Origin: Cylindrospermum stagnale PCC 7417
GTDB lineage: Bacteria; Cyanobacteriota; Cyanobacteriia; Cyanobacteriales; Nostocaceae
DNA: 64,000 bases
Direction of reading: 5' to 3'
Assembly (NCBI RefSeq): GCF_000317535.1
Contig: NC_019744.1
Location: 62,001 to 126,000, forward strand
Notes under the pieces: generated by a model
Seen by the model: the letters and a program-made list of their open reading frames with translations, nothing else
What the model was told of the DNA's origin: nothing
Database searches by the model: none
Position numbers and translations under genes: made by a program
Shown: positions 1 through 8,506 of the stretch, in pieces
Layout of the letters: each line of letters opens with the position of its first letter
Numbering within the stretch: the stretch's first letter is position 1

Positions 1-1
1 C

Positions 2-3000
2 TTTAATACCATTCCCAAAATGCCACTGGATGTTTTTCCAGCCTTTGCACCTCCCCAAGTCGAAATTGAGACAGCAGCCCCTGGACTAGCACCAGAAGAA
101 ATCGAATCTTTAGTGACATTACCAATTGAAAGTGCCATTAATGGAACTCCAGGCTTAACTACCGTTCGTTCCTCTTCTTCAGCCGGACTTTCTGTAGTCA
201 GAGTTGTTTTTGGCTGGGGAACAGATATCTTTCAAGCCCGCCAGTTGATACAAGAACGACTGCAACAAGCCGTAAGCAAGCTACCAGAAGGAGTTGAAAC
301 CCCACGAATTGCTCCCACTAGCTCTCCCATCGGTACTGTATTAAAGTACGCCTTGACTGTGGAAGGGGAAGGCAATAACCAATCTGCCACTGAAATCGAC
401 CTCATGGAAGTCCGCAGAATTGTTGATTGGCAAGTGACGAATCGCCTTTTAGCAGTTCCCGGTGTCAGTCAAGTACTTGTGTATGGCGGCGATGTGCGTC
501 AGTATCAAGTGTTAGTAGACCTCAACAAACTACAAGCTTTTAATGTATCTTTACAACAGGTAAGTGAAGCTGTACAGGCGGCAAATGTCAATGCTCCTGG
601 TGGCTTTTTGACTACTCCTGATAAACAAACTTTAATTCGGGGAATTGGGCGGATTGAATCCCTTGATGATCTTCAACAATCTGTCATTGTCGCCCGTCAA
701 GGAACGCCCGTCCGCCTGGGAGATGTCGCCCAAGTGCAAATTGGTGGTGCTGTGAAAATCGGCGATGGTAGTTTAAATGGGAAAGATGCTGTTGTGGTGA
801 TGGTGAATAAACAACCCCTAGCTGATACTCCCACCGTCACCCGCGCTATTGAAGCCGCAATATCTGAGCTAAAAGCAGGTTTACCGAAAGAAATTAAAGT
901 AAATCAAACCTTCCGCCAAGCAGATTATATCGATACTTCGGTGGAAAATGTCAGGTCAGCCTTGGTGGAAGGTAGTATCATTGCAGCAGTTATCCTCATC
1001 CCTTTTTTAATGAATTGGCGGACTCTTGGAGTTGTGCTGTTGAATTTTGCCCTGACTTTTATATTTTCATTGCAAGTATTATCTTTTTTGGGCTTAGGGC
1101 TGAATACAATGACTTTGGGAGGATTAGCGATCGCCATTGGTACAGCGATCGATGATGCCATTGTCTATGCAGAAAATGTTTTTCGTTTGTTGCGACAAAA
1201 TAAATACTCTCCCAACCCGCGTCCAGTACTGGAAATTGTTTTTGAAGGAGTACAGGAAGTCCAGGAATCTTTAATTGGGGCAACTTTAATTACTATAGTC
1301 GTCTTTTCTCCAATATTTGCCCTCGCTGGTGTGGAAGGTCGGATTTTTGGTCCAATGGGTCTTAGTTATCTGGTGGTAGTTGTAGTCTCTAGCTTAGAAG
1401 CGCTGCTTGTGAGTCCGGCTTTATGTGCAATTTTATTACCTCACAATAAAATGTCAGTCAGGGAACCCTTTGTACCAAGAGTTTGTAAAAGGATTTATTA
1501 CCCTTTTCTCGATTTTGCTATCAGAAATTCGATAGTTGTTATTACTGTGGCTGCGGCGGGAATGATAGCAGCAATTATAATTTTCCCAGCTTTAGGACGG
1601 GCATTTTTACCTGAATTCCAAGAAACAACTTTGGTAAATACCTTAGCACTTTACCCAGGTACATCTTTAGAAGCTACCAATAGTGCTGCTTTTGCTTTGG
1701 AAGATAAACTCAAAGACGACCCTAGATTAAAGTATATTCAATTACGCGCCGGACGCGCCCCCAATGATGCAGATGCTGCACCTGTGAATTTGGCTCACCT
1801 TGATATTGGGTTGAGTGACAAAGGAATGAAAAATCGCGCAGCTACTGTAGAATGGTTGCGCGAAGAGTTTAACAAAATACCAGGGGCTGCATCTAATATT
1901 GGTGGATTTATTGCTCACCGTATTGATGAAATTTTGTCTGGGGTCAGAAGTCAAATCGCGGTCAAAATTTTTGGTTCCGACTTGGAAGAACTTCGCAAGC
2001 TTGGAAAGCAAGTTGAAGACGCAATAAAATCTATTCCCGGAATTGTAGATTTACAGCTCGAACCACAGATCCCTATTGAACAAATTCAAATTAAGTTTGA
2101 CCGTGTTGCTGCATCTCGCTACGGTTTAACTATTGGACAATTATCTAATATCATTGAAACAGCGCTCAATGGAAGAGTAGTCTCTCAAGTTTTAGAGAAG
2201 CAACAAAGCTTTGATTTGGTTGTGTGGTTGCAACCGCAGTATCGCAACAATCTACAAACTATTGAGAATTTGTTAGTTGATACCCCTGATGGGAATAAAA
2301 TCCCTTTAGCTAAAGTTGCTACGGTTGCCTATGGCACTGGCCCTAATACTATCAATCGGGAAAATGTTTCACGTTTAATTGTGGTATCTGCTAATGCTAA
2401 AGGCAGAGATTTGCGCTCTGTAGTGACAGATATTCAAAATAAAGTTAAGGCACAAGTGCAACTTACTCCAGGTTATTTTATCCAATATGGAGGTCAATTT
2501 GAAGCAGAAGAACGAGCCTCACAAAATATTCTGATTTTCAGTGCTATTTCCTTTGTTGTGATTACAGTACTAATGTATCTTTCTGTAAAATCAATCGCTT
2601 CAACAGCGATGATTATGATTAACTTGCCCATTGCGTTAGTGGGTGGAGTAATTGCGGTAGCTTTTACAGGTGGAGTTGTTTCTGTAGCCTCGTTGGTGGG
2701 GTTTGTAACTTTGTTTGGTGTGGCTACTCGAAACGGATTATTATTAGTAGATAATTACACTACAAAAGTTGCGATAGGAATGTCTTTAAAAGAAGTATTA
2801 ATTGCTGGGTCAATGGAACGACTCAACGCTATTTTGATGACATCTTTAACTTCAGCTTTGGGTTTAGTTCCGTTGATCATTTCAGTGGGGCCAGGGAAGG
2901 AAATTTTGCAACCTCTTTCGATTGTAGTGTTAGGTGGGTTGTTTACTTCTACGGCGTTAACTTTGTTGGTTTTACCTGCTTTGTACTCGAAGTTTGGTAG

Positions 3001-3073
3001 GTTTTTGTTACCTAAGCAAAGTGCGGCTGTTGTGGGAAATGGGAAGGTGGCGGAATCTGTGTTGGAAAATTGA
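2..3073 (+). CDS. RND heavy-metal/multidrug efflux pump, 5' end outside window
   Basis: Inner-membrane proton-driven pump subunit of the RND superfamily (CzcA/CusA/NrsA-like). The frame is open from base 2, six residues before the ATG at 20. Alignment with the complete paralogue at 14774-17893 puts the missing start about 30 residues upstream, so that ATG is internal. It has two periplasmic halves and two membrane bundles, with the TM4 signature IDDAIVYAEN; the paralogue has VDDAIVDMEN. The adaptor subunit, if present, lies left of the window. Metal specificity cannot be read from the sequence; the surrounding metal genes favour a divalent cation or copper. Confidence 0.93.
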   Translation, partial: FNTIPKMPLDVFPAFAPPQVEIETAAPGLAPEEIESLVTLPIESAINGTPGLTTVRSSSSAGLSVVRVVFGWGTDIFQARQLIQERLQQAVSKLPEGVETPRIAPTSSPIGTVLKYALTVEGEGNNQSATEIDLMEVRRIVDWQVTNRLLAVPGVSQVLVYGGDVRQYQVLVDLNKLQAFNVSLQQVSEAVQAANVNAPGGFLTTPDKQTLIRGIGRIESLDDLQQSVIVARQGTPVRLGDVAQVQIGGAVKIGDGSLNGKDAVVVMVNKQPLADTPTVTRAIEAAISELKAGLPKEIKVNQTFRQADYIDTSVENVRSALVEGSIIAAVILIPFLMNWRTLGVVLLNFALTFIFSLQVLSFLGLGLNTMTLGGLAIAIGTAIDDAIVYAENVFRLLRQNKYSPNPRPVLEIVFEGVQEVQESLIGATLITIVVFSPIFALAGVEGRIFGPMGLSYLVVVVVSSLEALLVSPALCAILLPHNKMSVREPFVPRVCKRIYYPFLDFAIRNSIVVITVAAAGMIAAIIIFPALGRAFLPEFQETTLVNTLALYPGTSLEATNSAAFALEDKLKDDPRLKYIQLRAGRAPNDADAAPVNLAHLDIGLSDKGMKNRAATVEWLREEFNKIPGAASNIGGFIAHRIDEILSGVRSQIAVKIFGSDLEELRKLGKQVEDAIKSIPGIVDLQLEPQIPIEQIQIKFDRVAASRYGLTIGQLSNIIETALNGRVVSQVLEKQQSFDLVVWLQPQYRNNLQTIENLLVDTPDGNKIPLAKVATVAYGTGPNTINRENVSRLIVVSANAKGRDLRSVVTDIQNKVKAQVQLTPGYFIQYGGQFEAEERASQNILIFSAISFVVITVLMYLSVKSIASTAMIMINLPIALVGGVIAVAFTGGVVSVASLVGFVTLFGVATRNGLLLVDNYTTKVAIGMSLKEVLIAGSMERLNAILMTSLTSALGLVPLIISVGPGKEILQPLSIVVLGGLFTSTALTLLVLPALYSKFGRFLLPKQSAAVVGNGKVAESVLEN

Positions 3074-3219
3074 TTTTGGGGATAGGGATGAAATGCGAAT
3101 TTTACAGCTTTCATCTTCTGAAACAATAAACTGCCAAAAATATTCACCCTTCCTTTGATTTGTGAAAATTAAAAATATTAAAAGCTTTGATAACTATGTC
3201 TCTTGTTTAATGAAGGTAC

Positions 3220-4650
3220 CAGGGTAAGCTCATCTAATTTGGTATAATTCAAACTTGACAAATCAAAAAAGATAAGCATAAGCGACCGGATTAAAAACGT
3301 ACTTGACAACTGAGCAGGATAAACGAGAAGACTTCAATGCTGTTGTCAAAAAATGGTCAGGAGTCAGGTTGATGTCACAAGGCTTTGAAACTAAATCTGC
3401 TGATGCTACGAAAAATTCTGGTGGTCACAGACAGCCAACACAAGTGACAGACATCGGCAGTATCCAACGGAGTTTAGTGGAGCATTTCTCAGATATCAAA
3501 GACCCAAGAGTAGAGCGAACCAAAAAACATCAACTCACAGAGATCTTAATAATTGCAATTCTGGCAGTCATAGCAGGAGCAAAAGGGTGGGAAGATATCG
3601 AGAATTACGGTATCAGTAAGCAACAGTGGTTAGAAGAATTTTTGATGCTACCAAATGGAATTCCGTCAGATGACACTTTCCGTCGGGTGTTTGAGCTGAT
3701 CAACCCAGAGGCATTAAATCGATGTTTTATCAGTTGGGTAGAAACCTTGGTCATCAAGATGGGGGGAGAAATAATCCCCATCGATGGTAAGACGATTAGA
3801 GGTTCTTATGACCGCAATCTAGGTAAATCAGCACTTCATGTAATTAGCGCTTGGTCGAGTGAACAACATTTGGTGTTAGCACAGATGAAAGTAGAGGATA
3901 AATCCAATGAAATTACTGCGATTCCTGCATTATTGGAATTGCTAGATATCACAGGAGCTATCATTACTATTGATGCGATGGGAACACAAACCGAAATTGC
4001 CAAAAAGATTATCGACAAGAAAGCCGATTATGTCCTGGCGCTGAAAGCTAATCATCCTACTCTCTGTTCTCAGGTGAGCGAATGGTTTGAAATTGCTCAA
4101 GCCAATAATTTTCAAGGGATTGATGTCAGTTATGACAAACGGATTGAGAAAGGACATCATCGCACCGAAATTCGTGAAGTTTGGACTGTACCTGTAACGG
4201 CAATTGGTGCGCTTTATCAACCAAAATTATGGGCAGGATTGCAAACGCTAGTTATGGTCGTCCGCGTACGTCATCTTTGGAATAAAACTACCCGCGAGGT
4301 TCAATTTTATCTTACTTCTTTACACAGTGATGCTCAACTTATCGGTCGGGCTATCCGAAAACACTGGGGCATTGAAAACGAGGCTCATTGGACACTTGAT
4401 TGTACTTTTGCGGAAGATGCTTGTCGCATTCGTTCTTTCCACAGTCCGCAAAATTTTGCTCTTTTAAGACGTATTGCTCTCAATGCTCTCAACAGTGAAC
4501 AGTCTTACAAACGTAGTCTCCGTCAAAAAATGAAACGCACTGCTATGGATAACAGTTATATGCTTCAGGTTCTCAGTTGTTGTTTCCTTGACTCTACATT
4601 AGATTCTTCTGAGTCCTTGTGTCAAGCCTGATTGAGATGCTCTTACCCTG
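3220..4650 (+). mobile_element. Complete ISAs1-family insertion sequence, 1431 bp
   Basis: The left end CAGGGTAAGCTCATCT (3220-3235) and the reverse complement of the right end, CAGGGTAAGAGCATCT (4635-4650), match at 14 of 16 positions. Both ends are flanked by a perfect 10-bp direct repeat ATGAAGGTAC at 3210-3219 and 4651-4660, the target-site duplication expected for this family. It holds one intact transposase gene. The perfect duplication and intact frame indicate a recent, probably still active insertion in intergenic DNA. Confidence 0.95.
3372..4631 (+). CDS. ISAs1-family DDE transposase
   Basis: Cuts and pastes the surrounding IS. The N-terminal half has the DDE_Tnp_1-associated pattern (HFSDIKDPRVERTKKH). 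It is followed by the DDE catalytic core with PIDGKTIRGS, ITIDAMGTQ and a C-terminal HWGIENEAHWTLD segment carrying the last acidic residue. About 419 residues from ATG 3372. A TTG at 3303 extends the frame by 23 residues, but those do not look like the family N-terminus. No frameshift. Confidence 0.93.
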   Translation: MSQGFETKSADATKNSGGHRQPTQVTDIGSIQRSLVEHFSDIKDPRVERTKKHQLTEILIIAILAVIAGAKGWEDIENYGISKQQWLEEFLMLPNGIPSDDTFRRVFELINPEALNRCFISWVETLVIKMGGEIIPIDGKTIRGSYDRNLGKSALHVISAWSSEQHLVLAQMKVEDKSNEITAIPALLELLDITGAIITIDAMGTQTEIAKKIIDKKADYVLALKANHPTLCSQVSEWFEIAQANNFQGIDVSYDKRIEKGHHRTEIREVWTVPVTAIGALYQPKLWAGLQTLVMVVRVRHLWNKTTREVQFYLTSLHSDAQLIGRAIRKHWGIENEAHWTLDCTFAEDACRIRSFHSPQNFALLRRIALNALNSEQSYKRSLRQKMKRTAMDNSYMLQVLSCCFLDSTLDSSESLCQA

Positions 4651-4704
4651 ATGAAGGTACTAGAGAAATCGAAATGATTTAAAAAGTTTATATTAGCTGT
4701 TAAT

Positions 4705-5251
4705 ATGCAAACAATTTCTCAGATGAAAATCCCTTTTGATAAATTTTATATACCGTGTTTAAAACAATGTTATCAAGATTATGAAACTCATAAAGAAACG
4801 GGTGCGAGGGGTTGGGTAGTCGGTGTTATTCCTTTTCTCGGTGCTACTTAACCCTGAACATCGAAAATTTTTATCAAATTTAATTGACTCTTTAGATATT
4901 ACAGAAAATATTAATTCAGGAAGAATTATCTATTTAGATAAGCATCTAGCTCTAACTTATAAACAAGATGATGCGAAAAACCAAGCATTAGGAGAACTGT
5001 TGTTTGCGGCAAGACATTCCGAGGATTTATGGTCTTTTAACCAAACAGATGTTTTTGTACCCGTAAAATCCTTACGTCAAGCTAAAATTGCTTTAGCTAA
5101 TTACCACGGTAAACCCCGAAAAGGAGAATTAGTAGGAAACGACTCTACAGGTTTTTCCAGATTTTTAGGCTTAGATATTAAAGATAATGATGCCTATATG
5201 TCTGGATATGAAGAATTAGTTAATTATAGAGGAAAAGGATTCCAAAAATGA
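4705..5251 (+). pseudogene. Unrecognised cyanobacterial protein, frameshifted
   Basis: An ATG at 4705 opens a frame (MQTISQMKIPFDKFYIPC...) that stops at 4849-4851. The same protein seems to continue in the next frame (LLNPEHRKFLSNL...) to the stop at 5249-5251. The two halves join naturally at about 4840 (VVGVIPFLG then LLNPEH), so a one-base change probably broke one gene of about 180 residues. No domain recognised. It begins 45 bp after the IS right-hand target duplication, so the IS may have cut its promoter off. A sequencing error is the alternative. Confidence 0.6.
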
Positions 5252-5406
5252 TAATCGGCGTTCTTGAATCAAGAGTCATGTAGGTAGAGTGGGTATCCTA
5301 AAGCCTGGAAATAAAACACGTTATTAGAGTGCATCAAAATAGTACAAACTAAAAACACCTAATTAATAAGTGTTGAGTTGAGCTATGCTCAACCCAAACT
5401 TCTATT

Positions 5407-7053
5407 TTAGAAAGTGAAAGTTGTTCTCAATGTACCAATCACAGCATCATTGTTATTGTTAGCAGATTGACCAGGATTAGTTAACCAAATTACACCAGGA
5501 GTAATAGAAATGTTGTCACTAATGCGATATCTGTAAAAGCCTTCAATGTGATAGGGTTTATCTCCGTTGTTACTACCTAAATATGGTTGCGCTCCTGCAA
5601 AAATCCCTAAAAGATTGCCCTTCTTGCCAAAGTCGGGTAAAGCTACACCCAATCCATAGCTCCAAACTTCATCGTTATCGTTAGCTCCAAAGCCTGTAAT
5701 ATTACTGTGGAGTGCAAACCCACTAATTGACAGTTTATCGCTAGGTCTGAAAGCTGCTTCAAAGCCGTAAGAATTACTTACAAATGGATTGCCACCACCG
5801 ACAAAATTAGCTTGTGAAGTCCCAACTACAGCAGCACTTACCGAACCAGCATCAAATAAAGCACTATTTGCACCATGATAACCGTGAACGTAGGTTGCAG
5901 CCAAGGTCAGGCGATCGCCAACGTTAAGATTCAACTGTGCTAAAGCTGCATAGTTACCATCTAATAAACCTGAGCCTAGACTAGGATTATTCGGTTCAGC
6001 TCCTAAATAACCCAAAGTTAATGAAGGTTTAAAAGTACTACCACCACCAAATGGGACATTAACACCAATTCCTGCACCGCCACCGATGCGATAGATAGGA
6101 CTTTCGGAAGCAAAGGTAGATAAAGCACCGTTACCATTATCAAAGTCTTCAAAATAAGGGTTGACAGTGGGAACATAATCGCTTTGAATACCTCCAGTAG
6201 CAGCTACATAAACTTGAGAGTTGCCAACAGGGAAGTAATACGCCAACCAATCAATAAAAGCATTATTATTACTACCAAGAAACAAGTTAAAAGTTTGAGT
6301 ACCTTCGGCAGTGCCATTGGGTAAAGATAATGGAGTAGCATTACCGGCTGCAATCCGAGTGTGTAGGGTATCTTTACCTGTAAAACTAGTTTGCAAGTCT
6401 AAACGCACCCGGTTTTGGAAAACGGTATTATTACTATCGTTGCTGCCAAAACTATCCGTAACCGCAAAAACTGCTTCACCTACTAGTTTTGTTGTAGTCG
6501 AAAATTGATTAGCTTCCAATTCAGCAGTACGTGCTTCCAACGCATCTACTCGACCTCTGAGTGTTGCAAGTTCCGCAGAAAATTCTTCTTGTAAACGCTG
6601 TAGGGTAGCTAAATCCTCTTTTGTCACCAAATCAGTAGTTGCTGTAGCAATCAGTTCATTAACTCTATCCAAACAAGCATTCAAACCTGCCGCAAATTCA
6701 TAACGAGTTAAGGCACGATTACCCCGGTAAGTACCGTTGGGATAACCTGCAATACAACCGTAACGCTCCACTAAAGATTGCAAAGCTTGAAAAGCCCAGT
6801 CTGTTGGTTGTACATCCGAAAATTGGGAAACTGATGTAATTTGAGATAGTGAAGTTTGATTATTGGCTTCAAGATTGTATTGGTTTATTTGTGACAAACC
6901 GTTTTCGTCAGCGTTTGTTTGGGCAAGTAACGGCTGATGAGTTTGTGATGGCTGTTGTTGGCTGTCAGCAGCAATGGCACTAGCCGAAACAGCAAAAGTT
7001 ACTCCCAAAAATGCTGGGCTGAACACCAGTGTTTTCCACAATAGATTCGACAT
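5407..7053 (-). CDS. SLH-domain OprB-type porin (iron-uptake porin family)
   Basis: Outer-membrane beta-barrel of the cyanobacterial SLH/OprB class, about 548 residues. A signal peptide (to about residue 28) is followed by one SLH domain (SQFSDVQPTDWAFQALQSL to TRYEFAAGLN), which binds peptidoglycan, then a coiled coil (about residues 135-180), then the OprB barrel ending in Phe (TLRTTFTF), as expected for outer-membrane assembly. The start at 7053 is preferred over upstream codons because GAGG lies at proper spacing before MSNLLWK. Beside metal exporters it may mediate ion uptake; the substrate is unknown. Confidence 0.93.
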   Translation of the reverse strand: MSNLLWKTLVFSPAFLGVTFAVSASAIAADSQQQPSQTHQPLLAQTNADENGLSQINQYNLEANNQTSLSQITSVSQFSDVQPTDWAFQALQSLVERYGCIAGYPNGTYRGNRALTRYEFAAGLNACLDRVNELIATATTDLVTKEDLATLQRLQEEFSAELATLRGRVDALEARTAELEANQFSTTTKLVGEAVFAVTDSFGSNDSNNTVFQNRVRLDLQTSFTGKDTLHTRIAAGNATPLSLPNGTAEGTQTFNLFLGSNNNAFIDWLAYYFPVGNSQVYVAATGGIQSDYVPTVNPYFEDFDNGNGALSTFASESPIYRIGGGAGIGVNVPFGGGSTFKPSLTLGYLGAEPNNPSLGSGLLDGNYAALAQLNLNVGDRLTLAATYVHGYHGANSALFDAGSVSAAVVGTSQANFVGGGNPFVSNSYGFEAAFRPSDKLSISGFALHSNITGFGANDNDEVWSYGLGVALPDFGKKGNLLGIFAGAQPYLGSNNGDKPYHIEGFYRYRISDNISITPGVIWLTNPGQSANNNNDAVIGTLRTTFTF

Positions 7054-7147
7054 ATTATTTTTCCTCACACCCTCTTGTAACGATGACACAAACCGTAATC
7101 TTAAACTGTATTATTTCATACTTTAATGTAATCTTAATTTTATAATC

Positions 7148-7636
7148 TGTCGTGTCATTACACTCATTGATGGTCTTGATGCTTTAACTGTTCAGACCAT
7201 TTTATCTGAGGTGGGATTAAACCCAAAACGCTTTCCTACAGTTAAGCACTTCACATCTTGGTTGGGTTTATGTCCTGGTCAAAAGGTCACTGGCGGTAAG
7301 GTTAAAAGCTCTCAAACTCGTACTGTTGTCAATCGCGCTGCCAACGCTTTTCGCATGGCGGCTTTTTCCCTGACTCACAGTCGTTCTGCTCTGGGTGCAT
7401 TTTATCGCCGCTTACGTTCTCGCTTGGGGGCACCCAAAGCAATAACTGCTACTGCACACAAATTGGCTCGTTTGTTCTACCGAATCTGGACAAAGAAGGG
7501 AGAATATTCTGATCCTGGTATGGACTATTATGAGCAAAAATACCAGGAACTGATTCTCAAAAACCTCCGACAAAAAGCTCAGGCTCTTGGTTTGGAACTT
7601 ATTCCTATTTCTCTCCCCACCGAATGTGTTTCTTGA
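7148..7636 (+). pseudogene. IS110-family transposase, C-terminal fragment
   Basis: Carries the Transposase_20 part of IS110-type enzymes: a helix-hairpin-helix-like stretch (LIDGLDALTVQTILSEVGL), then FTSWLGLCPGQKVTGGK and a C-terminal helix bundle. The reading continues upstream of any start codon to about 7148, so the N-terminal DEDD domain is missing. It ends normally at 7636. Non-functional remnant. Confidence 0.75.
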
Positions 7637-7781
7637 AAGAGGGCTAAATTTTCTTTTTGAAGATTCTGTACTTGGGCGATGAGCCTCGGAATCTCCTGGT
7701 CGTACCGTGTAATACTCGGCAATGGTTCAGAAAAATCCTGTGAATTAAAAGTAGAAATATTTGAATTCTTCCGTGTAATAC

Positions 7782-7925
7782 ATGGAATCATGGGTTGAAA
7801 AAAATAGAACTGTCTCAAATGAACCAGGAAAGTATTGCCAGGTAAGTAGTTTAGAGATTTCCGATGAAGGGTTGAGAACCCATTTGAGAGAATTTGGATT
7901 TATCAAGTTGTTTAGGAAAGACTTG
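7782..7925 (+). pseudogene. Possible internal transposase fragment
   Basis: The frame VSSLEISDEGLRTHLREFGFI reads like a piece of a larger transposase, but the family is not certain. It is abruptly joined on its right to a palindromic repeat and to an opposite-strand transposase fragment. Listed because it is protein-like within a transposon graveyard; no function claimed. Confidence 0.3.
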
Positions 7926-7950
7926 CCTTCGGCACGCTACGCGAACAAAG
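7922..7950. repeat. Short GC-rich palindromic repeat
   Basis: Contains GCCTTCGGCACGCTACGCG, one of several dispersed GC-rich palindromic repeats in this window. A close relative is at 55520-55553. It lies at the point where the IS1182-like fragment stops matching its family. Confidence 0.6.
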
Positions 7951-8234
7951 AGGCTCAATATATACTTCCAGTCAATATGTCCACGTACTGCATCTGCCGC
8001 CTGTCTGTCAGATAAATTCTCCATAAATTGCATTATGCACACCGATGCTAACCGCCAAGGTGCATATGCTGGCTGCCCGTTTTGTGGAAATAAGTCGGCA
8101 AATACTTCCTCCTCAAAGATACTTCCCAAGGTATCCCGGATCTTCATGTAAATATTTCCTTTGGGGAAAGATGCACGCGCCACCTCTACTGTTTGTTGAG
8201 GTATGTCGGGGATATTTTGGGGATGCATCGACAT
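7945..8234 (-). pseudogene. IS1182/IS5-like transposase, N-terminal fragment
   Basis: Begins like a DUF772-type transposase (MSMHPQNIPDIPQQTVEVAR, then FPKGNIYMKIRDTLG, FADLFP, GQPAYAPWRLA, NLSDRQAADAVRGHIDWKY) and loses all similarity after DWKYILSL, where the palindromic repeat sits. The catalytic core is absent. Dead remnant. Confidence 0.75.
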
Positions 8235-8506
8235 GGTAACAATTTATCTAAGCGTTCAGGATTTAATTATCCTATCGCTGCGGAAGTGATCAGAATTTTC
8301 GTGCAATATTACGTACGTTGCCAAAATTGTTAAGTAATATTTCGCCAACAGTGTCTTCGCTACTTTTACCCCTTCAAGTAAGTGAAGTATAAATGCAGGA
8401 CTCAAAATCAAATATACAAACTTTCTGCCTCCTGCCTCACAACCTGTAAATTTGTACTTCATGCAAACGAAAACTGCTGTATCTTTAATTATGGCGATCG
8501 CTAATA

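Noticed and set aside
20-22. ATG at 20 as start of the first RND gene
   Set aside because: The frame is open to the window edge and the paralogue shows about 35 residues before this Met.
7579-7818. Minus-strand ORF MRQFYFFQPMIPC...
   Set aside because: A leucine-rich stretch resembles a coiled-coil transposase N-terminus, but it overlaps the IS110 fragment and cannot be supported.
8240-8506. Possible minus-strand gene (8256-8462)
   Set aside because: Low-complexity frame without ribosome site or family resemblance; treated as intergenic.
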